From the NCBI GenBank assembly GCA_013397455.1, contig VYZB01000340.1, forward strand, positions 866,685-930,684: a DNA stretch of 64,000 nt, read 5' to 3'. Origin of the DNA: Crotophaga sulcirostris. Lineage: Eukaryota > Chordata > Aves > Cuculiformes > Crotophagidae. Both the position numbers and the translations under genes were made by a program. The notes under the pieces are model-generated. The model saw only the letters and a list, made by a program, of their open reading frames with translations. It made no database searches and was not told where the DNA came from. Numbering within the stretch: the first letter of the stretch is position 1; the number at the start of each line of letters is the position of its first letter. This document shows positions 42,994 to 54,112 of the stretch, one piece after another.

Positions 42994-43064
42994 CTTGATT
43001 TCTCTTTTTCTTTTCTTTTTTTTAATTTTTTTTTTAATTTTGTTTTTTTAAATTCTTTCCATAG
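42994..43064 (+). promoter_or_regulatory. DLGAP2: Extended polypyrimidine tract and acceptor of exon D
   Basis: About 70 bases of almost uninterrupted T/C with a few A spacers (tttctctttttcttttcttt, then T runs broken by aa) lead to ctttccatag|CTGTAACT. This is an unusually long splice-acceptor tract. It could serve as a binding platform for pyrimidine-tract proteins (PTB, U2AF, TIA-type); that role is inference. Confidence 0.7.
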
Positions 43065-43414
43065 CTGTAACTTACACAAGTTACAAAAAAACACCGCCAC
43101 CGGTACCCCCTCGTACCACTTCCAAGCCACTGATCTCAGTGACGGCACAGAGCAGCACAGAATCCACCCAGGACGCGTATCACGACAGCCGGACTCAGAG
43201 GATTTCCCCGTGGCCGCAGGACGGGCGAGGGATGTACAACTCCACCGACAGTTTGGACAGTAACAAGGCCATGAATCTTGCCTTGGAAACTGCAGCTGCA
43301 CAGCGCCACGCGTCTGAGAGCCAGAGCACCTCGATACGAACCAGTGACAAGGCCATTTTAGTGACAAAAGCAGAGGAGTTTCTCAAGAGTCGACGTTCTT
43401 CTATAGGGATCCAG
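43065..43414 (+). CDS. DLGAP2: DLGAP2 exon D (proline-rich KKTPPPVPPR; ends SSIGIQ)
   Basis: This 350-nt exon enters at phase 1 and leaves at phase 0 into a weak donor, CAG|gtagcc. The split codon with exon C gives Ala, then VTYTSYKKTPPPVPPRTTSK, then PLISVTAQSSTESTQDAYHD. PPPVPPR is a PxxP class II SH3-ligand type motif at about residues 10-16; proline-rich parts of SAPAPs are reported partners of SH3 proteins such as the ArgBP2 family. The middle is Ser/Gln rich (YNSTDSLDSNKAMNLALETA). The end KAEEFLKSRRSSIGIQ carries the first half of an LC8-like GIQV site, completed by exon E. The exon is CpG-rich (about 20 CpG in 310 bases), unlike its introns. Retention of the following intron would add VAYH and stop. 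Confidence 0.96.
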
Positions 43415-45639
43415 GTAGCCTATCATTAACATCTGCTCTGTGATGAATTGCTTGCCTTCTTTCTGTAAATAGCATAGAATGAGTCATTCAGCTTGACTGG
43501 CTCTAATAATCTAACAAACAACCCCTGGCTGCTTGGCGTTAATTGTAATTCACATCATGGCAATGTGGCTCTGCAGAAAAGTCTTCGGCTAATATGCTGT
43601 ACCTGGAAGAAAATGAATGAATAAATCTCTAGGGAGGTTACCTGTCATTAACACTTGATATGAAAATTATACTGCAGAGCTACAGGTGAACAGCATGTTC
43701 ATCTCCTTCCCTCCATGAATTCACAGTCCTTTTTATAGAATTACACCAGCTTTAAAATGCTTGACTGTTTTTTCCATTATCTTTCTCTTTTGACCTTGGA
43801 AAATATGTAATGCTGCTGGATCTTCAAGTTATTCTACCTAAAAAGAAAAGAAAGAGAAAGAAATGTACTGGTGTAAATACAGCATAATTACAGAAGGCAA
43901 ATAATGACATAGCATTAATAAATACGGTCTTTGAGCATTCCTCCATGTGTCCATCAAAAAATACAGTATTTATTTCACCTGACAAAATGTGTGTCAGGCT
44001 GTAGAAAGCTACGTCACATTGTGTTGTTTCAGGCAAATGAAATAAGACAATTCCAAATGCAAATTTTGATTGCTGTTCCTTCTACAAAATGGAAAGCAGT
44101 AGATAGATAGCAGTGGTCATTTGCTTAAATCCTTAGGAAATGCCAAGTAGTAGTAAAAAACAGAAAGTTGAACTTGCAATGAATGAGAATTTCTCATGGA
44201 TTGGAAATGGTACTGGAAGAGACACAGGAGTAGAGGAAAATTTAGGCTTCTGTTCCACTGAATATTTATTTTCAAGTATGTGAATATCCCCTTCTACATC
44301 ACTAGGTTCACTTCTATTCTTAAAAACCTCTACTTTTGCCAGATCAGCTATAGAAGAAATACAATGTATTTTGGCATAGCTACAAGTATTATGGAGACAG
44401 CAACATAGATCTTGAGAAGATAATAGTCCACGTAGCAAAGTTCAGTGAGTGGCTGTTCATCTACTAGGAAGTCTATTATTTTCTTTAAACAGTGGTAATC
44501 CCATTTCTATTAATTTCAAAATACAATCAGAAAAAAAGTATTTGGGTTAAGCATGTCACAGCTACTGATTGAACTTCACTGTTTGATTTCTTAGTATGGT
44601 GTAATTTTGCTGTTCTCCAATATATTACACTAATAGGAAGTAATGGGCTTTGCCAACAAGCTGGTTGTCCGTTTCTCAGCATAAAAGCATTTCCTTCTTT
44701 GGATACAGAAGAGTAGAATGTAATTTAACAGCAATGGTGAAATATTCAGATGGCTACTTTTCAAATGTTTTACAAAGTGATTAGTGTATTCTAAATTGTT
44801 CAGAAAAGGGGCTTAGCAGATAACAGTGAAAAGCTCAAAGGAGCGGCAAGTAATTTTTGGTACCTTTTAGCCCCTAAACTGAAAATTGCTCTTCACAAAG
44901 GAATAGTATCTAGTGTTGTTCTTATCTCTTCTTTACAGCAGCTGTGCACAGTGGTATTAACAATGTTGGTGTCTTGCTTCAGTCAGTCCTGGTATTCCAG
45001 CAATTAATTCTGAAACTTTGATTACGTCACTTGATCCTGTTTCTTACTGCAGGTGATGACCAGTACTTTTCACTGGGCTCTGACCCTTCTTGGTATGTGG
45101 TGTGTTTAATAATAAGCGCTTATAATCCACAAAAAGATCAGTGCAATGTTTTCCATGGAGGCAGCAGATCTTCTGTAGCAACTTGTTATCTGATGCTTGG
45201 CCTGTAAAACTGGTCCTCAGGTGCACGCACTGAGAAAGGCAAATATTGTTTGAAACAGCAGGTCTTGGAAGGATGAGCTGTTTGTTATCTTTTGAGAAGT
45301 ACAAATTGCTTGGTTGTACCATTTGGCATTAGATAAGGTTAAAATTGCAAAATTGCCCTCAATACAGTAAGCTGAGAGCACATTTTAGTTGTTTGGGTTT
45401 TTTTCTGCAGTAAGTTTCAGACTTCACATTAGTGTGAAAAATAACTTTCTGCAACATTTCTAAGCAAAAAATGCATTTTGTTGTATTTCTGTTGCCAAGT
45501 TTCTAAGGAATAAAAATACAGGGTAGAATACTCTTACTGCAAACTACATAAATAGTAATTTATGCCTCCAAAATATGGTTGAAGTATTTAATTTCTTTTA
45601 GACTTCAGCATCAAAGCACCTTAGAAAAGGATGTTTTTT

Positions 45640-45736
45640 ATTTGCATATTTCCTTGATTGACTAAATGACTTGTTTTCTCATTAGCATGCCATGCCAGAG
45701 TAATGCATTGAATTTGCATTTATTTGCATTAATTAA
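45640..45736. promoter_or_regulatory. Candidate enhancer: octamer and homeodomain motif cluster
   Basis: Three perfect POU octamers (ATTTGCAT, the complement of ATGCAAAT) lie at 45640-45647, 45712-45719 and 45722-45729. The last two are spaced exactly ten bases start to start, and a palindromic TTAATTAA homeodomain-type site follows at 45729-45736. Single octamers occur elsewhere in this AT-rich window (for example near 13272, 34365 and 48682), so only the clustering is notable. Enhancer function is inference from motif content; conservation was not tested. Confidence 0.35.
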
Positions 45737-46901
45737 TTTGCTATCAGGATGGTTAATTTGTACATTTTTTAATGTTTCTTTCCTTTAACACATTGGTGTG
45801 AGAGTGCTTGCCAATGGAGCTTCATACAGAAGCAAAGAGGCACAAAGATAAAGAATGAGTGTGGAACCACTATGGACCCAACCTAGGGCTGCCATGTCTT
45901 TCATATATATGACCTTTTAAAAAGTCCTCTCATATTAAGCATGTGCCACAGGATTGGTATTCCCATGCACAGGGAACCCAAGCTCCTATGGGAGCATGGA
46001 GAAGATCAGTAGCACCTGAGATGCTACCCTTGCAGTAGCATCTGCAGCACAAATATGGTAACCTGTCTCTAGCCCTACCCCAGATGGGAATTTTGGACAA
46101 AAAAAAGCTTCAGAAACAAAGCTTTTCCAGAAAATAGCTGTTGGGTTTGGGGTGTTTTTTGCTGTCGTATTTAAATCAAGAATATTGTCAGACATGTCAG
46201 TAGGCACTGGGAAAAAAATTATGTTGATTCCTAAATTCAAATGAATTACAAAATACTGATTCTGAGATTATTCAGCACTCTTAAGAATATATATATAGTA
46301 GCTACAGTCATCATATCTTTCTTCTGCACGACAGCAGAAGTATAATCAAAGTATTTGAATTAAAATGGAGGGTAGAGATTGTCTAGAGTAAAATAAACAT
46401 TAAGTCAAGAACAAGGTTATTGCTAATATATTTTCAGGGATTTTTCTTTACTCTTGTGCATACCTGTGTACGTACGATTATAAGTAACATCCAAAATCTG
46501 CTCTACTTATAAACCATTTCATATATAAAGCATTTGGATCATAAAATACATGAGAAAACACGTCAAGAAATTATTCCTTATTTCTTCCAAGTATTTCAAA
46601 ACATGCAGTTCTTTGTTTCTTTTCTATTTAAAAGACATCTAGTCTTCTCAGAATGAACAGAAACCCCGGAAGTAGATGAGATGGAAACAAATGTTTTAAG
46701 TGCGGAGACTGATTCATGGTGATATTTTTGGAGACGAGCAGTAATTGTAGCATAGAGAATGGACTCTGTCATCTTAATTTATCATCAGGAGATTTCGCTT
46801 CAAAATATCTAGGGTTTTTTTAATCTCCAGAATCTTCATTAAACAAATGGCTCTTATAAATCAAAAGCTGTATTGAGGAGGATTAGTGCAATAACTCTCC
46901 G

Positions 46902-46902
46902 N
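46902..46902. other. Ambiguous base (n)
   Basis: One undetermined base in the sequence, inside the D-E intron. It affects no coding feature. Confidence 0.99.
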
Positions 46903-49900
46903 AAAAGAGGATCTTCTACATAATATTTCTATATATATTTAATGATATTATTAACATCATATGATAAAAACTTTGTTCAAGAAACTCTGCATTCTCAAAC
47001 TGGAATTTCCCTTTAAGGCAAAGCATTTTGTACCCACATGGCATATTTACTTGAATGAGCATCTACGTTTTCTCTGTCCTATTTTGGTTATATCATCCTT
47101 GTCAGTGCTCTGCATCTGTGTTCACATAGCAATGAAAAGAAATATTCACATTGATTACACTGGTCTCTGGATCATAAATGATCCAAAGTTTTACAGATAA
47201 GCATTGTTCATTCTGCTTCTAAAATCACTGTCAGACTGTGTGTTTGTGCCAGAAGTGCCTGCAAAAGTCAGTGAAAGTTTTGGTAATATTGCCGTGGTAC
47301 AAAAGCTGTAACCTGGCCTTTAGAGTTAACATTGACCTATACAGAAAGATAGAGAGAGAGAATGATAAATCAGAATTTACAGTCTTTGCCAGTTACCAGA
47401 ATTCCCATCCAGTGGTTGCATTTAGGTCTCCTCACTTGTCAAAAAACTTAGACATTGGAAATGTAGTTTAAACAAAACTATAGTTATTTTAAAACTATCT
47501 AATTACTGTTGCTGGTTTTCTGAGCTGCCATCTAACATAATGAAACATTCAAAGTGGGAAAAACCCAGATTGCTGTCCTGCAGAATATTCGTTGGTGCAG
47601 AACAATTTGCCACTTAGCATTAAATGCACGAAAAAGTTATGAGCAATCACTGCTGTGTGCATTATTTTGTTGTTACTATCTCATATTAGCTTGACACAAA
47701 TCCCATTTCTAAACTCTGGAATGCATTTTATCAAAAATTGCTTTCTTAAAAGACCAGCAGAAGTTTTCAACCCATTGTGGGATATTCTTGTGGTAATTAG
47801 CACTTACAGTGCTAATGCATTTGAGTAGTCCAGATGTTCTGCTGGGAAGTAGTGGAGTAGCAAAATAGAGCCCTACAGTGAAGCACAAAAAATCCCTCAA
47901 ACATGAAAGTATAGGTTTATTTAGGTGGATTTCTAAAAATTATTTTGAAATAGTACATGGCTTTGGGCTGATAAAAGCATTCCATCACTTAAGAAAAGCA
48001 GTAGCAGTTAGTACTGTAGTTTTATTTGAAGTATTTATCCTACTTTGAAGTCACTGCATACAAATGAGATATCCCTGTACCTAAAGAACAGTTATCTGCA
48101 TTCACAATTACATGTACTTGATCTAGTGTCAAATGTAGTGTTTTCTTCCCTTTTTTACTCTTGTTATCACTGAGAAGCCTGTTCAAGAGAGGAAGGGTGA
48201 ATTATTTCCCTTCCTGTGCATCATCAGTGAGATTGTTTTTTAAATTCTAATTATAGAACAAATTGGTTACAGCAGCAAAAACCCATTGAGGGCAGTGGAG
48301 TTGCACGGGGAGAGATAATGTGGCCTGAAGGATTGTTATTACTTATGCTTATGAGACAGAAGTGAAAGACACCAGGTTAAATTCTGTTTTCTTACGCGTT
48401 GAATACATTAACTTCAAGCCTTCCTTAGAGACAGCATGTGTAGAAGCTTGGACTGGAATTTTTGGGACACCACAATGTTATGTTGCAGTGCTCATGTTTA
48501 AGAGCATAATAATACTTTAGTACAGAAACAAAAGTTGCTTATAAGTAGTTAAAGTTATCAGGTAAAAACCTTAGCAAACACTTTGAAGGAATAATTTAGT
48601 CAGTTCATGCATCCTTTTCTAGAATGAATGCCTATAAGCACGCCCAGATTGATTATAACAAGCAAATTATTTACTGTAGTGATTTGCATTTATTCAAATA
48701 ATTTTCTGTCAGTATAATTTACTTGTGGATCATTTATTACTGAGTCAATGCCAGTATCTGATACTTAGTTTAAAATTTTGAGCTGGATGGGTCAGCGGTG
48801 ACTAATCACAGAGAATTAGTAGTATTGTTTGCTCCTGTTATTGGCAGCAAAAAAACGTGCACAGGAGTGTTATGCATTTGTGAAAGGTAAGACAGATAAG
48901 ATAGAATAATCTCAAAATGCTTCATTACATTTACTATTAATATTATATGCCTTATGGGCATAGTATAAGCCTTTAAAACAACATTTTTCAAGCATAAAGT
49001 GCCAAATTTTTAAAGAACTTCTAGTTCTTCATTTGCAAGGAGAGAGGAAGGTAATCTACTTCTCTTCTTTCTTCTGCTTTTGGTCAGTGTCTCTTTGTTT
49101 CCTCTTCTGTGTGAGACTCCCTCATAACCAGAAAGATAAATAATTTGTCACATTATTTTGCTTTACTGAGATTGTGGGCCAGTTTTCAAATATTAAGGCT
49201 TTTAGAACCCATGCAAGTATTAAAACAATAATGAATCATGGAGAATAAAAACAGATTTATTAAGACTTATTTGAGTTTCAGGGCTCACACAATAAAACCA
49301 AACGTATTACTTTTTCTCCTCTGCTTATTTGAATCTAGCCTGGCCAATCTGATTAAAACTAGGGTTTCCTGCTGTCTTTCAGCAGGAGTCTTTATAATAT
49401 CTGTCATTCAGAAATGCAATTTGTTTGTTCTTTTTCTTTTTCTGAGAGTTGAAATTATTTTCTTATTTCCCACTTTTACTTGTGTTGGCATTTGCCTGCA
49501 TTTTCCAGATCTATTTTTTTGTCGGTTGTTACAATATTTGCTATCCTAGATTGCACACACAAAAAAAATGGCACTCTCCTGCTGTTACAAGGCACAGTGA
49601 GGAAATTAAAGCATTAAAATATGAAGGCAATCATCAGGTCATTTAGTCAGTGTCAGCCTTGGCAAGCTGGACACAAGGATCATTTGGCAAGAGTTTATAT
49701 CTAGAGGTAACAAATGCCATTTTTATTTTGATAGCTGGGCCATCGTTTTCTTGATAATTTTATTTTGAATTAAATTTTAGAGCAAATTACTTCATTTATG
49801 CATGTAAATTCTAGGTGTCAGTGGCATACTGGGCAAGTTAGCGTATACTTCTAGGTGAAGTACCTGTAAGAAAGCACTTGAAAACAAATAGATGCAAGAC

Positions 49901-50604
49901 TTTTTCCTGATGTGTTGTATGAATGGAAAGATACCAGCCCATCCAAAATACAAAAGGGAAACCTGCCTCCACATATCAGAAGCAGAGTTCAAAATAAGAC
50001 ATGATATCTGTTACTAAGCCAAACAATGTAGTTGGCAAAAAACAGATATTGTTTTGATATGCAATACAGAAGAAAAGTGTATTTTGCTGGTCTGCCTGCT
50101 TTGTTCCAACAACATCAATTGGTGCTACAGATGTTCTCTGTAGGGATCTTTCCTTCTTTGTATCTTTAGACTATCTTGTTTCCAATAGCACTATATCTGA
50201 GCTGCTGAGACATCTTCATGGACGACAAAAGTCTCTTCTCTGTCCATTGACCATCGCTTACCTCCACAGTGTTACTAGCTCTGTGTAGCCCTGCAAGTAT
50301 GATACCATTCCTTCCTCAGCCTATTTCCATGTCCAGAAATCTGGCTTCCATCTCATCCCACAGGACTCTTTCAAAAGGTCACAAGGAGCATAATATGTAG
50401 AAATGGTCATCCTAAGGATATCACTCTCTGAAGAAACTGAAGTACTTTAGAAGGAGTTGCAGCCAAAGATGGGCACGTGGGGAGAGGTCAGCATAGTTTC
50501 TTTTGTCTGGCTTTTGCTCAGGTGTCGTCTGGCACATAATGTCCTATACGTCCATGCTGAGCTATCAGAGTGAGCAGGAGGCCCTGATGAATTCTATATT
50601 CCTG

Positions 50605-51115
50605 TAATCCTGCTCCAGCATGAGCTTCTTTCTCTGTGGATCCATGGGATCTGCCGGGAGCCCTCTCCAGCATGGGATCTCCATGGGGTCACAGCCATCT
50701 TTGGGCATCCTCCTGCTCCAGCGTGGGGTCCTCTACAGGGTGCAGGTAGATATCTGCTCCATTGTTAACCTCCATGCCCTCCATTCCCGTGGAGGAATCT
50801 CTGCACTGGTGCCTGGATCACCTCCTCCCCTGCCTTCTTCACTGATTTTGGTGTCTGCAGAGTTGTTTCTCTCACGTATTCTCACTCCTCTCTCTGCTGC
50901 TGTTGCTGTAGCAGGTTTTTTCCCCTTCTTAACTGTGTTATCACAGAGGCACTACCACCATCGCTGATTGGCTTGGTCTTGGCCAGCAGCAGGTCCGTCT
51001 TGGAGTCAGCTGGCATTGACCTTATTGAACATAGGGGAAACTTCCAGCACCTTCTCACAGAAGTCACCCCTATAGCCTCCCCTGCCAAAACCTTGCCATG
51101 CACACCCAATGCACA
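50605..51115 (-). mobile_element. Solo or partial ERVL-type LTR remnant (avian endogenous retrovirus)
   Basis: Read on the minus strand from 51115, the sequence begins tgtgcattgggtgtgcatgg and continues through cttgccagc-type and ccaagacggacctgctgctg segments. It then reads cagcgatggtggtagtgcct and ctgtgataacacagttaaga, a CAG-rich patch, and several 'cccatg..gctggagcagg' units. I recognise this as a common dispersed bird LTR family of ERVL type. It is diverged, lacks an obvious 3' half of the LTR, and I see no gag, pol or env reading frame next to it. Family naming is from memory; a repeat-library search would settle it. It lies antisense to DLGAP2. Confidence 0.7.
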
Positions 51116-51119
51116 TAGT

Positions 51120-52500
51120 TACCTTTCACTCTGTTCTTTTTGAACACATGCTTTGCAGAGGATTCATCCTCTGTCTTCTGTCACAACCAGAGCTTTGATT
51201 CCATGACTTAGGAAAAAGTACTCAGAACTTCATGCACCCTCTTGGAGAACACATGAAATTGAATGTTCTGACAACCTGATATCAACACTACCTGACTATT
51301 TTTGCTAAGACTGTAAGACCATGATGAAATCCACTAATATTCCCTGGTAATTACCTGTCTCCTGCGAAGATGGTAGACTGGAAATCCTCAGGAGATCAGA
51401 TTTCCTGTATCACTATCACCTACTTTAATAACCATTGCCTCTTCTGAATATAAGAAGAAATCTTGATTTTGAGACCATGGTCTTAAGCATTGCTCCAGTA
51501 TCACTTTCCAAACTGCAAAGTGCTCTCTTGTTCACTATTCTTTAATAACAGAAATTACATCCTCCTTTGTCACTCTTTCCCTCCAATAAGCGCTTTATGG
51601 TGACTCTACCTGAGATAGAGATAACTTCTCTGGCTTTTTCACAGATATTACATGATGCATCAGATATGGCTTGGAAGACCACGATCTCTGCAACTTTAAC
51701 AGTCTTCTTATATCCAGAAGGAAACAAAATCTCTGGCTAAAGGCATGCCCATTGATGGCATTATTTCTTGTAGTTTTAACAGAACAAGTTCCTAAACTAT
51801 GTCTTAATTCAGATTGACTCTGGAGATGAAACCGAAAACCACAGCTCTTAGCAACAGTTTAGACTTCCTGACCACTCCAGATGTTGCTATGGTTTTCAAC
51901 ACAAAAAGACCCTCCAGAAAATGTTTCCCCACTTTGGACATCATCTTTCTGCTAGCACTCATACACATGCATACAGAACCACAGTCAAAGCATTTTGTGT
52001 TATCTTGCTCTTATTCACTCCCTACAATCTTCTCGCTCTTAGAGAGTAAGTTCACTTCACTCTTCAAAACAGGTCTATGCCTATTTGACCAAGGTCTCAT
52101 CACTGTAGTCAAGCCTGCAAGTGTAGCTTTGTCTCTCTGCTCCCCCACAACAGGCTAGATGAGTATCTCATTCTTGACCTGATTAATTAATTTTCTACTC
52201 ACCTGTCTCTAAGGAAGATGTTTTATATGCAGCTTTTCTCATATCCCTGAAAGGGCTAGGTGAGTGCCTAGTCACTTGCTTAGACTTGAACTTTTTATTC
52301 AAGACTCTTTTGGACTCTTCTGTGCTATAAATAAGAGTGCCTTTCCTGATAGATACATCTTGAGCTAAGGAACTGGACCTTATGTCTATTCTACTTGTAG
52401 CAATGTTCTTTCAGGATTGGGTGACCCTCCAAGTACAGCTTAAATTCCTCATCCATGCTGCAGCCAAGGCCCACCTTAACTAGGAGACCAGATTACCTGT
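51120..52500 (-). pseudogene. Unidentified degraded coding-like stretch
   Basis: I do not recognise a family here. On the minus strand, open stretches succeed one another in different frames: about 52150-51960, about 51960-51815 (MSKVGKHFLEGLFVLKTIAT region) and 51727-51542 (VKVAEIVVFQAISDASCNIC region). This is the pattern left by a frameshifted coding sequence. The stretch directly abuts the LTR remnant on its 5' side. It could be a decayed processed pseudogene, an internal piece of the retroelement, or chance. No start codon, domain or polyA tail can be assigned. Confidence 0.25.
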
Positions 52501-54026
52501 TTTTTGGTTGATTATTATGGGTTTTTTTTCCCCTAGTCTGCCTGCTCCTCTGGTTGAGCCTTCTTTTCCCTGCCAACATCAAGAGGGGTCTTTCTTTTTA
52601 TACTGACAACACCAGATCCTGGCGACTGTTATCAACTCTGATATTTTAGTTCTCTCGATACGCTACCCATCCAAGTGAATAAAGCCAGCTTCCATGAAGC
52701 CGCCAAGGTGGAAACAGCAGTACGTGTTTTCCCCTAGACCTCATGCAGAATAAATGTAATTGCTGGGAAATGTGTCTTTTGCAGACAGTTGCCACATTGA
52801 CATCTGGAGCTTTTGGGAAGTACTGTGCCTGACACTACACAGTGCAGTTCGAGCATGCCCTTAACATTTACTAAAGGGTTCCTGCTCTAGCTGTTTTTAT
52901 GAACATCTCCAGGACCCATGCCCAGGTCAATATGAATGTGTACTGATTACTGGCTGCACTTCCCTACCATATGAGTGTACATGGAGCTATGGCTTGAAGA
53001 TGGAAAGAGAAGTTTTCCTTGCTTCTTCTCTCTGCATCCTTCTAGAAACCTGGTGAAATTAGGACTATACAGCTGAGAGGCCATTGGGTTCCTTCCAGAG
53101 GTGCCTGTGACTGCTGCAAGGGGAAAAGTTAGCTTGTCTTCATCGTAGAATATACTCTTTGATTTTACACATGGAGTGTGCATATTGAAAAACTAGTTGG
53201 TAATATTTTTTTTATTTAACATTGAAAAGAACATTCAAAAGGAAAAGTAGGTTCTAGTCTTTTTCTTTTTTCCTGATTCTCCCTTGGTGCAATATAGTTT
53301 GCGTACTGCAGCACTGGTTATGTCTATGTCAAAGACTTGGGGGCGGTGTGGTGATGGGGAATGTTATGTAAAATCCCACAGAAACTTGCAAAAGCAATGT
53401 GGTCTCAGTTATGAAGAAAATTCTACTGTGAATATATTTTGGTAAGTGTATTTCAGATGGGAATACTATAAAAAGCATAAATTGCTTGCTTGATACAGCA
53501 TCTTCAGGACCACGTTATTAAAAAAGGTGAGATATGACAGTCTGCTGTATCCCTCATGTCATTTAAATGGTTCTATATTTGCCAACGCAATTGTCGATAA
53601 AATTTCATTGCAGCATTTCTTTTTATCACATGCAAGTTTATCGAGCTACTTGAGATTTTATTTTATTTTGTAAATCAAGGACTATAATGAGACTGTTTTG
53701 TAATAATATAAAAAGGGGCTATCCTGTGGATTACTCATTCTAAGAACAGCTCTTCCAGACCAAGTTTACTCCCTGCTTCCACTGAACTGAGTAATTGCGT
53801 CTGCTTAGGTTTGAAATAGGGAATTGCGTAGCAGAACAGAAGTACTTGTGCAAAGCTTTTTGAAACACAGCACCAAAACAATGATACCAGGCTTAATACC
53901 TATTTCATCTGTTTTAATGTGCTAGGTGTTTCTTAGCAGTAAGAGAAAAAAATATATAATTAATTCTGAATGAGTGCAGGTAGAAATAGTGCTCACTCTG
54001 CAGATGTATCTTTTGTGTTGCATTAG

Positions 54027-54112
54027 GTGGAAACAGCAACTGATTCAGATACTGAAAGCAGAGGCCTGCGGGAATACCACTCTGTTGGAGTACAAGTGGA
54101 AGATGAAAAACG
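54027..54112 (+). CDS. DLGAP2: DLGAP2 exon E (ETATDSDTES; LC8-type SVGVQVED)
   Basis: This 86-nt exon enters at phase 0 after ttgcattag and leaves at phase 2 into gtaatt. It encodes VETATDSDTESRGLREYHSV, then GVQVEDEK, plus two bases (cg) that complete Arg with exon F. SVGVQVEDE matches the GKAP-family dynein light chain (DYNLL/LC8) type site. The preceding acidic TDSDTES is a possible casein-kinase-type tract. Joined directly to exon D, the first residues create SSIGIQVE, a second site of the same type. Skipping this exon would shift the reading frame, so it should be constitutive. It is the shortest coding block seen here. Confidence 0.95.

Larger units (their letters stand above)
24025..43064 (+). 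other. DLGAP2: Intron C-D (19.0 kb)
   Basis: The longest complete intron, 19,040 bases. It contains plus-oriented CR1 fragments at 27640-27723 and 29305-29434 and a short TAA repeat at 33493-33511. It ends in an unusually long T-rich tract before exon D. A GC-richer patch at about 27240-27640 gives a 120-codon chance frame, and 36317-36703 gives a 128-codon frame; neither has a domain, splice support or a protein I recognise. The remainder is unremarkable AT-rich sequence. Confidence 0.8.
43415..54026 (+). other. DLGAP2: Intron D-E (10.6 kb)
   Basis: Intronic sequence of 10,612 bases. It contains a cluster of three perfect ATTTGCAT octamers (45640-45736), one ambiguous base (n at 46902), an ERVL-type LTR remnant on the minus strand (50605-51115), and an adjacent stretch (about 51120-52500) that looks coding-like on the minus strand but which I cannot identify. 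A mammalian-type 14-codon insert between exons D and E was looked for here by eye and not found. No other gene is supportable. Confidence 0.8.

Noticed and set aside
46070..46095. Possible mammalian-type DLGAP2 microexon (ag then ccctaccccaga, read PYPR)
   Set aside because: Only four residues agree with the remembered insert, the upstream codons do not match and there is no donor at the right place; coincidence.
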